A DNA stretch of 64,000 nucleotides from Sphingobium abikonense NBRC 16140 (lineage in GTDB: Bacteria; Pseudomonadota; Alphaproteobacteria; Sphingomonadales; Sphingomonadaceae). The notes under the pieces are model-generated. The model was not told the origin of the DNA. It searched no databases and was given only the letters and a program-made list of their open reading frames with translations. Position 1 is the first letter of the stretch; every line of letters starts with the position of its first letter. A program made the position numbers and the translations under genes. The stretch is from the NCBI RefSeq assembly GCF_001598335.1, contig NZ_BCYT01000006.1, positions 224,069 through 288,068 on the forward strand. Direction: 5' to 3'. Positions 44,304 to 52,002 of the stretch are shown piece by piece.

Positions 44304-45400
44304 GCGGTCATGGCGATGGTGCGCCCCTCCGCCGCCGAACGATAAATGGCTTCGATAACGCGCAGGTCGGCGAGGCCTTCTTCTCCCGGCACGATCGGCG
44401 TGGTGCCATTCACGATGCATTCGGCCAGATGGTCAAGCTGCCCGGCAAACTGGTTCTTGGCCGGGGCAGGAAGGACACGCGGAGTGACAATGCCGTCCTT
44501 CCGGATGCGCATGGCATGGCCTTCATAAGGGGTTGCCGGCTCCATGTCGATCCAGCCTTGGGTGCTGACCACGCGATAGGCATTATGCGCCGAACTATAG
44601 CTCGACACGCAGGTCGCCTCGATACCCGATGGGAAGCGCAGCAGGAAGCTGATCCGGTCCTCCACGGTGCGGAAGCGGGGGTCGGACCGGTCGGTCGCCT
44701 CGATCGCGCTGACCGACACAGGTTCCTCCCCACTGAGATAGCGCGTTGCGTTGAGGCTGTAGATACCGATGTCCATCAGCGACCCGCCACCCGACAACGG
44801 GCGATCGAGCCGCCATTGGTTGGGCTGGATGGGGAAACCATGTTCGGAGGTGATGATGCGCGTCGGCCCGACATGCCCGCGCCGCGCCAGGTCAATGGCC
44901 AGACGATTATAGGGCTCGAAGCGCGACCGGTAGCCGATCATCAACAGCTTGCCCGCCTTGCGGCTGGCGTCGATCATCGCGTGGCATTCGGCCACGGATA
45001 TGGCCATCGGCTTTTCGCACATGACATGCTTGCCCGCCTGCGCCGCCCGGATGCTATATTCCGCGTGCATGCTGTTGGGCAGCACGACATACACCACGTC
45101 AATGTCGGGATTATCGCGGATGCGATCATAATTAGCGTAGTTGTAGCGGTGCGTAGCGGGGATATTGTACTGCTCGCCATAGCGCTGCAATTTCTCGGGC
45201 GTGCCGCTGACCAGCGCCACCAAGCGCGCATGTTCGCAGCCGGCAAAATTGGGCATGATCTGTCGCGTCGCGTAAGTGCCAAGCCCGACTATCGCATAGC
45301 CTATCGGTCGCTGCGCGGCCCGGGCTGCTCCCGCGCCGATGGCGGAGAGGGCCAAACCCGCGCCAACCGTTTTCAATGCCGATCGTCGCGATCCGTCCAT
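44300..45400 (-). CDS. Gfo/Idh/MocA oxidoreductase, periplasmic glucose-fructose-oxidoreductase-like
   Basis: The 366-residue protein has a twin-arginine-type leader (SRRSALKTVGAGLALSAIG), then RPIGYAIVGLGTYA (nucleotide-binding), ILPNSMHAE-like VLPNSMHAEYS, the catalytic HVMCEKP (Lys130) and GGGSLMDIGIY. These closely follow the pattern of Zymomonas glucose-fructose oxidoreductase, which carries tightly bound NADP and oxidises an aldose to its lactone in the periplasm. It starts 62 nt after luxR-type gene DNA and overlaps the lactonase by 4 nt. An alternative is an NAD(P)-linked sugar dehydrogenase. Whether glucose, xylose or arabinose is used is open. Confidence 0.85.
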   Translation of the reverse strand: MDGSRRSALKTVGAGLALSAIGAGAARAAQRPIGYAIVGLGTYATRQIMPNFAGCEHARLVALVSGTPEKLQRYGEQYNIPATHRYNYANYDRIRDNPDIDVVYVVLPNSMHAEYSIRAAQAGKHVMCEKPMAISVAECHAMIDASRKAGKLLMIGYRSRFEPYNRLAIDLARRGHVGPTRIITSEHGFPIQPNQWRLDRPLSGGGSLMDIGIYSLNATRYLSGEEPVSVSAIEATDRSDPRFRTVEDRISFLLRFPSGIEATCVSSYSSAHNAYRVVSTQGWIDMEPATPYEGHAMRIRKDGIVTPRVLPAPAKNQFAGQLDHLAECIVNGTTPIVPGEEGLADLRVIEAIYRSAAEGRTIAMTA

Positions 45401-45437
45401 GACTTATCCTCCCGTTGCGCCAAGCGCCTTATTTCGC

Positions 45438-45448
45438 CCTGTAACAGG
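45438..45448. promoter_or_regulatory. CCTGT-A-ACAGG inverted repeat upstream of the oxidoreductase gene
   Basis: An 11-bp symmetrical element lies 38 nt before the oxidoreductase start. Its arms (ACAGG) recur in the 45.8-45.94 kb region upstream of the LuxR-type gene and gntT, so a common regulator is possible. The arm spacing here (1 nt) differs from the copy at 45919 (3 nt). Confidence 0.4.
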
Positions 45449-45462
45449 TTGGAACGACCCGT

Positions 45463-45768
45463 TCAGTCAGCCATTTTGCTGAGCGATCGATCGGAGGCGT
45501 CCGGCAGCCAGGCGAGCGAATTGGCGATGATCGCGACTTGCGTGCGGTTGCGCACGTTGAGCTTGCGCATCAGGGCAGTCATATGGACCTTCACCGTCGC
45601 TTCGGCCATGCCGAGCTCATAGGCGATCTGCTTGTTGAGCAGGCCTGAGTGGACGCAGCGCATCACTTTCATCTGGGTGGGCGTCAGGCGAGGCGGCGTG
45701 ACAGCTGCCGGCGCGGGTGCGCCGTTGTCGTGAACGCGATAGCCGTGCGGATTCGAGGCGACGTGCAT
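45463..45768 (-). CDS. LuxR-type HTH protein without receiver domain
   Basis: I chose the ATG at 45768 because GGGAGAGGGAAG precedes it; a longer in-frame start at 45804 lacks such a site. The 101-residue product is essentially only a GerE/LuxR helix-turn-helix (LTPTQMKVMRCVHSGLLNKQIAYELGMAEATVKVH, spanning about residues 28-62, then ALMRKLNVRNRTQ). An N-terminal 25 residues of low complexity and a short tail surround it. With no receiver or autoinducer domain, its activity must be set by its level or a partner. Neighbours are the oxidoreductase/lactonase pair (downstream, same strand) and gntT (divergent), which are its likely targets. Confidence 0.8.
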   Translation of the reverse strand: MHVASNPHGYRVHDNGAPAPAAVTPPRLTPTQMKVMRCVHSGLLNKQIAYELGMAEATVKVHMTALMRKLNVRNRTQVAIIANSLAWLPDASDRSLSKMAD

Positions 45769-45812
45769 CTTCCCTCTCCCTGTTTCCGATCCGGAAAATA
45801 TCAATGAGCTTC

Positions 45813-45937
45813 TGAACCTGACTCGTTAGCGATATCTTATGAGGACTAGTCATACAGGTTCAAGCAGAAATATTGCAGAAAAGCATATTTTATCTGGATA
45901 TCGTCCTGAAACGCAGTAAACCTGTCCAACAGGTTCA
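45813..45937. promoter_or_regulatory. luxR/gntT divergent region with repeated CAGGTTCA elements
   Basis: Three copies of CAGGTTCA occur in 125 bp: 45813-45820 (reverse), 45855-45862 and 45930-45937. The last is part of a perfect inverted repeat AACCTGT-CCA-ACAGGTT (45919-45935). The region is locally AT-rich (45864-45900), as promoters are in this GC-rich DNA. The 285-bp gap holds no other gene. GTTAGCGATATC at 45825 resembles the LacI-type motif weakly (10/14) and is not counted as a site. Confidence 0.5.
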
Positions 45938-46053
45938 ACCGTTAATCACCGGTTTGCGGCGAGTCTGAGGATAGCGACAACATTGGGGGAGAGGATGACG
46001 ATGGCATTGCGTCGACTTGATCGCGGCCTGCACTGTCTGAAAGGGCTGCGGCT

Positions 46054-47400
46054 GTGACTCCGGCCGATTATCGGCTGATCGCAGCGGCCATCATCGGCAT
46101 TGCGCTTTCCATCATCCTGATCATCCGCGGACGACTGCATCCCTTCGTGGGATTGCTCTGCGGCGCGTTTACGGTTGGCCTTCTGGCCGGACTTCCCATG
46201 GAGGAAACAGCCAAGGCCGTCGAAAAAGGCGCGGGCGCGATCCTTGGCGGCACCGGACTTGTGGTCGCGCTCGGCCTCGGGCTCGGGGCCATGTTGCAAC
46301 TCTCCGATGGCGCCGGCGGTCTTGCCCGCGCGGCGTTGCGACTCTCCGGCGCGCGCGGCGCGCCCTGGGCAAGTCTTCTGACGGCCATCGTCATAGGCCT
46401 GCCCCTGTTTTTCGAGACCGGGCTGGTATTGCTATTGCCGATCGTCGCGTCAGCGGCGGCGGCTTTGCCGGCCGGTCAGAATGGCGACACGGCAAAGCTG
46501 CGCCTCATGCTGCCGGCGCTGTCGGGCCTGTCCGTCGTTCATGCACTGGTGCCACCGCATCCGGGGCCTTTGCTGGCCGTTAATGCTTTGGGCGCCAATC
46601 TGGGCCTTACTCTTCTTTATGGGCTGATCGTCGGGATTCCGACCGCGATCATCGCGGGTCCGCTCTTGGCACGCTTCACCGCCCCGGGCGTGAAGCTCAG
46701 CCCCCCCCTGCTTGATCCGGTCCGGGCCGATGTGCCGACGCCATCAGTGGGACGGGCGTTGACGGCCGTGTTGCTGCCCGTCGTCCTCATCGCCGCAGGA
46801 CAGGCGGTTGCCCTGATGCCCGCGCCCGTGGCCGCGCACTTCACCTGGCTGGCCTGGGTAAGCGATCCCGTCGTAGCGTTGCTGGTCGCGACGCTGGTGG
46901 CCTTGCCGCTGCTCTTTGGTCGGCGCATCACCGAAAGCCGGATTCAGGGCGCGATCTGGACCGAGGCGATGACCCCGGCCGGCGGCATCATCCTGGCGAT
47001 CGGCGCAGGAGGCGCGCTCAAGCAGGTGCTGGTGACCGCCGGCCTGTCCGACCTTCTGGTGAGGTTGGCAGACGGCGGCGCAATCTCGCCGCTGGTACTG
47101 GCCTGGGGCGTATCGGTCTGCATCCGCCTGGCGACCGGTTCGGCGACGGTGGCGACGATCACTACGGCCGGCGTGATGCAAGGGCTGGTTTCCGCGTCCG
47201 GCGTGGACCCTGAATGGATGGTGCTGGCGATCGGGGCGGGATCGCTATTTTTCAGCCATGTCAACGATCCCGGGTTCTGGCTGGTGAAAAGCTATCTCGG
47301 CACCGATATGGCAGGGACGTTCAAGACCTGGTCCATCATGGAAACTGTGGTGGCGGTGGTCGGCCTGCTGCTGGTAATGCTGGCGAGCAGCATAATGTAG
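46054..47400 (+). CDS. gntT: Gluconate permease, GntP family
   Basis: The 448-residue protein has about 12-14 membrane segments and GntP-family motifs (RLHPFVGLLCGAFTVGL, ILGGTGLVVALGLGLGAML, GLPLFFETGLVLLLPI, VPPHPGPLLAVNALGANLG, FSHVNDPGFWLVK). It would import gluconate or a related aldonate by proton symport. The start is GTG, with AAGGG about 9 nt upstream. A GntR regulator follows 43 nt downstream and gluconokinase lies convergent beyond it. With the exported oxidoreductase and lactonase to the left, it closes a route from sugar to cytoplasmic aldonate. Confidence 0.91.
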   Translation: MTPADYRLIAAAIIGIALSIILIIRGRLHPFVGLLCGAFTVGLLAGLPMEETAKAVEKGAGAILGGTGLVVALGLGLGAMLQLSDGAGGLARAALRLSGARGAPWASLLTAIVIGLPLFFETGLVLLLPIVASAAAALPAGQNGDTAKLRLMLPALSGLSVVHALVPPHPGPLLAVNALGANLGLTLLYGLIVGIPTAIIAGPLLARFTAPGVKLSPPLLDPVRADVPTPSVGRALTAVLLPVVLIAAGQAVALMPAPVAAHFTWLAWVSDPVVALLVATLVALPLLFGRRITESRIQGAIWTEAMTPAGGIILAIGAGGALKQVLVTAGLSDLLVRLADGGAISPLVLAWGVSVCIRLATGSATVATITTAGVMQGLVSASGVDPEWMVLAIGAGSLFFSHVNDPGFWLVKSYLGTDMAGTFKTWSIMETVVAVVGLLLVMLASSIM

Positions 47401-47443
47401 GGAGCGGAGCCGCAATGGCCATCGCAGCAGGACGAGCGACGTC

Positions 47444-48121
47444 ATGAGCCAGATCCGGTTGTCCGATCAGGCCTATGCCGGCATCGTCGAGATCATCAAG
47501 TCGGAGGATCTGGAAGTCGGCGCGCGCCTGCCGTCAGAGGCGAAGCTCGCGGAAACCTTTGGCGTATCGCGCGCCATCGTGCGCGAAGCGCTGGTGCGGC
47601 TGGCGTCGGACGGCATTACGGAGGCGCGGCGAGGCGCCGGGTCCTTCGTCAAGAGCCGGCCTTCCGAGCGGCTGGCAGCCTTCATGCCGATGAGCGAATT
47701 GTCCACGACGCTGGGCAGTTATGAAGTTCGTTTCGTGCTGGAGGCGGAGGCGGCCCGGCTGGCGGCAACCCGCCGAACCGCGCAGGAAATGGCGCATGTG
47801 GAGGAAGGCATGGCGTTGCTGCGCGAGGCTTTGCTGTCCAGTGAGCCAGCCCATGCCGAAGACATGGACCTGCACCGGCGGATCGCGGCGGCGACCGGCA
47901 ATCCCGCCTTCATCCAGGCGTTCGATGCGCTGTGGCCCGATGTCGAAAAGATCATGCGCGCAGGCGTCGATATTTCCCGGTCCCGGCCCCCGGAGGTCGT
48001 TGAAACGATGCTGCGAGAACATGAAGTGATCGTCGCCGCCATTCGCGCGCAGGACCCTGAGGGCGCGGCGCTGGCGATGCGCTGGCATTTGTGGGAGGGA
48101 CGCCGGCGTCTGATGCCCTGA
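47444..48121 (+). CDS. FadR-type GntR regulator (FCD domain)
   Basis: The 225-residue protein has an N-terminal winged helix (YAGIVEIIKSEDLEVGARLPSE split over residues 11-32, then FGVSRAIVREALVRLASDG) and an all-helical FCD effector domain (about 90-215). The FCD His/Asp metal-binding residues are suggested by DMDLHRRI, TGNPAFI and REHEVIV. It follows gntT by 43 nt and faces gntK. Members often sense sugar acids. The repeated ACGAC-N4-GTCG(T/C) palindrome at 48752 and 51886 has the size and symmetry of a GntR site and may be its target. Confidence 0.88.
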   Translation: MSQIRLSDQAYAGIVEIIKSEDLEVGARLPSEAKLAETFGVSRAIVREALVRLASDGITEARRGAGSFVKSRPSERLAAFMPMSELSTTLGSYEVRFVLEAEAARLAATRRTAQEMAHVEEGMALLREALLSSEPAHAEDMDLHRRIAAATGNPAFIQAFDALWPDVEKIMRAGVDISRSRPPEVVETMLREHEVIVAAIRAQDPEGAALAMRWHLWEGRRRLMP

Positions 48122-48133
48122 CGCTCTGGTCGA

Positions 48134-48721
48134 TCAGCGCAGCCAGTGCAGCGCTGCATCCCGCAATGCGGCGGGGTCCGCGTCTGTATTCAGGATCATG
48201 GCGTCTTCATCCTGACCTGGCCGCTCCAATGTTGCCAGCTGGCTGTCGAGCAGACTGGTAGGCATATAATGGTTGGCCCGAGACTTCAGTCTTGCGAGCA
48301 GGCGTTCGCGGCTATTTTCCAGCAGGATGAACCGCACGGGCGCTGCAATGGCGGCGCGCAGCCGCGCCCTATAGGCCGCACGCAACGCGGAACAGGCGAT
48401 CACCGTGCGGCCTTGGGTTTCAACGGCGGCATTGGCAGCCAAGCCGATGCGATCGAGCCAGGGCCAGCGATCCTCGTCGGTCAGGGGGCAGCCCGCGCGC
48501 ATCTTGGCCACCGCCTCGGGCGCGTGGAAGTCATCGCCTTCCAGAAAGGGCGCGTCGAGTGCCGCCCCCAGCAGCGATCCGAGTGTGGACTTGCCGCAGC
48601 CGCTGACCCCCATCACGATGGCGGCAAAATTCGGCGTGGCAGCAGGGTCTGGTAGGGGCGGCAAAGCAGGTCCTCGCAATCGGTGCGAAACCCCTGCACA
48701 GGCGTCGCTATGTGGGATCAT
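48134..48721 (-). CDS. gntK: Gluconokinase
   Basis: GntK phosphorylates gluconate to 6-phosphogluconate for the Entner-Doudoroff or pentose phosphate route. The P-loop GVSGCGKST is followed by FLEGDDFH, the substrate motif GCPLTDEDRWPWL and LARLKSRANHYMPTSLLDSQ (in part), ending in a normal C-terminus. The ATG at 48721 has no ribosome-binding site. A TTG at 48664 has GAGGA six nt upstream and would give 176 residues, closer to the family's usual length, so the true start may be there. It is convergent with the GntR gene and divergent from the beta-helix/propeller gene, sharing a 92-bp gap with the palindrome at 48752. Confidence 0.92.
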   Translation of the reverse strand: MIPHSDACAGVSHRLRGPALPPLPDPAATPNFAAIVMGVSGCGKSTLGSLLGAALDAPFLEGDDFHAPEAVAKMRAGCPLTDEDRWPWLDRIGLAANAAVETQGRTVIACSALRAAYRARLRAAIAAPVRFILLENSRERLLARLKSRANHYMPTSLLDSQLATLERPGQDEDAMILNTDADPAALRDAALHWLR

Positions 48722-48751
48722 GCTATAGGAGCGCGGGCCAACCCCTGAAAA

Positions 48752-48775
48752 CTACGACCTTTGTCGCAAGTGCCC
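48752..48775. promoter_or_regulatory. Palindrome-containing motif between gntK and the first beta-helix/propeller gene
   Basis: This 24-bp element has a CGAC-CTTT-GTCG inverted core and ends in AAGTGCCC. It matches the element at 51886-51909 at 22 of 24 positions. It lies 31 nt before the gntK ATG and 60 nt before the rightward gene, and is probably an operator for both. The adjacent FadR-type protein is the nearest candidate regulator. Confidence 0.6.
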
Positions 48776-48834
48776 CCGTCATCATGCTCCTTTAGCCCTG
48801 ATCCCTGGATGCAATGATTTTGGGAGAGGCGATG

Positions 48835-51800
48835 ATGATCGGACGCAGCATCATGGCGGCGCTTTTGACCGCAACCGCGATGGCGGGTGTAAGTTCGGCT
48901 CACGCCGCCGAGCCATCGGTCTTTCCCACCGCCCCCCAGGAACCGAGCGCGATTACGGTTGCGGGCAAGGGCGACGGCCACGCGGACGACAGCGACGCAA
49001 TCCAGCGAGCGCTCGATAGCGCGCGGGACAAGACGGGTCATGGCATGGTCTTCCTGCCGTCGGGCACCTATCGCATCAGCCGCACGCTGGTCGTGCCTCC
49101 CGGCGTGCGCATCTATGGCGTGGGTCCGACGCGGCCCGTCATCCTGCTAGGAGCCAGGACTCCCGGGTTCCAGCAGGGTGTGTCGACCATGATCGTCTTT
49201 GGCGGCGGGGATCAATATCGCGTCGGCGATGTGCCCGTGCCGGTGCCCACCATCGTTCCCCGCGACAAGGTCGTACGCGACGCCAATTCCGGCACCTTCT
49301 ATTCGGCGATGAGCAATGTCGACATAGAGATTGGCGCGGGCAATCCCGCAGCGGCCGGCGTGCGTTTCCACATGGCGCAGCACGCCTTCCTCAGCCATAT
49401 GGAATTTCGCCTGGGGGACGGATTTGCCGGCGTTTATCAGGCAGGCAACATCATCGAAAATGTCCATTTCCAGGGCGGCCGCTATGGCATCGTGACGGAA
49501 AAGACCTCCCCCGCCTGGCAATTCACGCTGATCGATTCGACCTTCGATGGTCAGCGCGACGCCGCGATCCGCGAGCATGAGGTGGACCTGACCCTGGTCA
49601 ATGTGGCCATCCGCAATACGCCGGTGGGGATCGAAGTAAACCGGGGCTATGGCGACAGCCTGTGGGGCAAGGATGTCCGCTTTGAAAATGTCAGCCGGGC
49701 GGGCGTCGTCATTTCGAACGAAAACAATGTTTTCACCCAAATCGGCTTTGAAAATGCGCTGGCAAAGAACAGCCCGGTTTTCGCGCGCTTCCGCGAAAGC
49801 GGACGCACGGTCGACGGCAAGGGCGATGCCTATAAGGTCGCGTCCTTTTCCTACGGCTTGATGGTGCCGGACCTGGGCCATGTCGGCGAATATCGCACCG
49901 ATGCCGAGATCGAGGCGCTGCCCGCACTGCCGGCGCGACGCACGCCTGCCATTCGCGACCTGCCGCCCATGCAAGACTGGGTCAATGTCCGAACGCTGGG
50001 AATCGTAGGCGACGGCAAGGCAGACGATACCGCCGCTATTCAAAAGGCGATCAATGCCCATCCGATCCTGTATTTTCCAACCGGCTTCTACAAGGTCACG
50101 GACAAGCTGACTTTGCGGCCGGACAGCATTCTCATCGGTCTGCATCCCGCCATCACGCAGCTTTATATCCCCGACGAAAACCCGCGCCATGCCGGGCTGG
50201 GATCGGTGCTGCCGATCTTGGAGAGCCGCAAGGGCGGGGATAATATCCTGTCGGGATTGGGGTTGTTTACGGGTCGGGTCAATCCGCGCGCGTCGGCGCT
50301 GCTGTGGCGGTCAGGCGAAAAGAGCCTGGTGGAAGACCTCAAGATCATGGGCGGTGGCGGCACGCCTACCGCAGACGGCAAGATGCTGGGGACATTGACG
50401 GTCCATACCGGCGACCCGGTGACCGACCATCGGCTGGATGCGCAATATCCCAGCATCTGGGTGACGGACGGCGGCGGCGGCACTTTTGCGGACGTATGGA
50501 GCCCCAACAGCTTCGCCCAGGCCGGCTTCTACATCAGCGACACCAGCACGCCCGGCCATGTCTATGAAATGTCGGTCGAACATCATGCCCGCAATGAGTT
50601 CGTGCTCGACAATGTGCAGAACTGGGAATTTTTGGCGCCCCAGACCGAGCAGGAAGTGGGTGACGGACCGGACGCCGTGTCGCTCGACATTCGCAATTCG
50701 AAAAACCTGCTGTTCGCCAATTATCACGGCTATCGCGTCACCCGGACCTACGCGCCGGAAAAGAGCGCAGTGAAGCTGTATAATTCCAGCGATATCCGCT
50801 TTCGCAATGTCCATGTGAACGCCGAAAGCGGCTATGCGACCTGCGACGATGAAGGATGCGGCACCTTCCTGCGCGCCAGCAAATATCCGTTCGACAATGC
50901 GATCGAGGATGTCTCGCGCAAATTGTTCGTGCAGGAGCGGGAGTTTGCCAAGCTCGACATCGGCGCGGCCGACCGGGCGATTCCAGCGCCCACACCCAGC
51001 ATGGCCCCGGTCGAGAAGCTGGAGGATGGCTTCTGGTCCATTTCCGGGGCGGCTGTGGACACCAAGGGCGCACTGTATTTCATCGACCGACGGTTCCAGC
51101 GCATTCACCGCTGGAGCGAGGGCAAGGGTCTGGAGATCGTGCGCGATCAGGCGCTGGACCCGGTCAATCTGGCGGTGGATGCATCAGGGCATCTGCTCAT
51201 ACTCTCCTCGCTTGGCCCCAAGGCCGGGGTCTATTCGATCGATCCCGAAGGACCGCTCGACGCATTGACGCTCATCAAGCCGACCCCGGTGCGGCCTGCC
51301 AGCCAGAAGCGTACCTTGCTGCCCGTCAACTGGTGGAACAATGGCGAATTTCGTGACCAGCTGGATCACAAAAGCTATGAGTTCACGACACTGGCCGAAA
51401 TGTTCGCCCGCGATGTTGGCACTCCCAAGGCGCAGGAATATGTTTCCCCCGACGGCAGCCTGGCGCTCCCGGCGTTTCGGGTCTGGCAACAGGGGCCGAT
51501 CGATCATACCGGCTGGCGCTGGTCCGACGGGCTTAACGCCAATGGCTTCGTGAGCGGTAAAATGGGTGAACGGATATTCGTCACCAACGCTTCGGAAAAT
51601 AAGACCTATAGCGGGACGATCGGGAAGGGTGGGTCGCTTGTTGATATCAAGCCCTTCGCCAATCGCGGCGGCGAAAGCGTTGCCGTGGACGGGCAGGGGC
51701 GCGTCTTCGTCGCCAATGGACAGATTTTCGTCTACGGTCCCGACGGCGCGCAGAAGGGTCGGATCGACGTGCCGGATCGTCCGCTTCAAATCCTGTTCGG

Positions 51801-51864
51801 CGGTCCTGACAAGCAAACGCTCTTCATCCTGACGCATCACGCGCTTTACGCAGCAAAGCCATGA
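48835..51864 (+). CDS. Exported tandem beta-helix protein fused to SMP-30-like propeller (copy 1)
   Basis: The product (about 1009 residues, signal peptide ending SSAHAA) has three parts. Two pectate-lyase-3-type right-handed beta-helices start near residues 40 (GKGDGHADDSDAIQRALDSA) and 380 (GIVGDGKADDTAAIQKAI). From about 722 a propeller related to SMP-30/gluconolactonase follows, with GALYFIDRRFQRIHRWSEG, PVNLAVDASGHLL and VAVDGQGRVFVANGQIF. The two-helix layout recalls GH55 exo-beta-1,3-glucanases and GH28-related proteins. Where lactonases have the metal-binding PDG, this protein has GES. GGGAGAGG supports ATG 48835; ATG 48832 is equally possible. A paralogue lies at 55038. Activity is not known. 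Confidence 0.78.
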   Translation: MIGRSIMAALLTATAMAGVSSAHAAEPSVFPTAPQEPSAITVAGKGDGHADDSDAIQRALDSARDKTGHGMVFLPSGTYRISRTLVVPPGVRIYGVGPTRPVILLGARTPGFQQGVSTMIVFGGGDQYRVGDVPVPVPTIVPRDKVVRDANSGTFYSAMSNVDIEIGAGNPAAAGVRFHMAQHAFLSHMEFRLGDGFAGVYQAGNIIENVHFQGGRYGIVTEKTSPAWQFTLIDSTFDGQRDAAIREHEVDLTLVNVAIRNTPVGIEVNRGYGDSLWGKDVRFENVSRAGVVISNENNVFTQIGFENALAKNSPVFARFRESGRTVDGKGDAYKVASFSYGLMVPDLGHVGEYRTDAEIEALPALPARRTPAIRDLPPMQDWVNVRTLGIVGDGKADDTAAIQKAINAHPILYFPTGFYKVTDKLTLRPDSILIGLHPAITQLYIPDENPRHAGLGSVLPILESRKGGDNILSGLGLFTGRVNPRASALLWRSGEKSLVEDLKIMGGGGTPTADGKMLGTLTVHTGDPVTDHRLDAQYPSIWVTDGGGGTFADVWSPNSFAQAGFYISDTSTPGHVYEMSVEHHARNEFVLDNVQNWEFLAPQTEQEVGDGPDAVSLDIRNSKNLLFANYHGYRVTRTYAPEKSAVKLYNSSDIRFRNVHVNAESGYATCDDEGCGTFLRASKYPFDNAIEDVSRKLFVQEREFAKLDIGAADRAIPAPTPSMAPVEKLEDGFWSISGAAVDTKGALYFIDRRFQRIHRWSEGKGLEIVRDQALDPVNLAVDASGHLLILSSLGPKAGVYSIDPEGPLDALTLIKPTPVRPASQKRTLLPVNWWNNGEFRDQLDHKSYEFTTLAEMFARDVGTPKAQEYVSPDGSLALPAFRVWQQGPIDHTGWRWSDGLNANGFVSGKMGERIFVTNASENKTYSGTIGKGGSLVDIKPFANRGGESVAVDGQGRVFVANGQIFVYGPDGAQKGRIDVPDRPLQILFGGPDKQTLFILTHHALYAAKP

Positions 51865-51885
51865 AAAACGGCGGTTTCGTAGCGT

Positions 51886-51909
51886 CTACGACCTATGTCG
51901 TAAGTGCCC
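51886..51909. promoter_or_regulatory. Second copy of the palindrome-containing motif, upstream of the TonB receptor
   Basis: The core ACGACCTATGTCGT is a perfect 5-4-5 inverted repeat, and the whole 24-bp element matches 48752-48775 at 22 of 24 positions, including the AAGTGCCC tail. It lies 94 nt before the receptor start. The shared site predicts co-regulation of the receptor with gntK and the first beta-helix gene. Confidence 0.62.
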
Positions 51910-52002
51910 TAGAAGCCCTGTTACGATAGGGAAACCGATAATCGCCGCACAAGGCGTGGCCAACCCGGGGAGGGTGGCCGACAGAGGGAAGGATCAAGGA
52001 AG

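Noticed and set aside
45825..45838. A fifth LacI-type operator-like site upstream of the LuxR-type gene
   Set aside because: It matches the 14-bp consensus at only 10 positions and lacks the central symmetry, so it was not counted with the other four.
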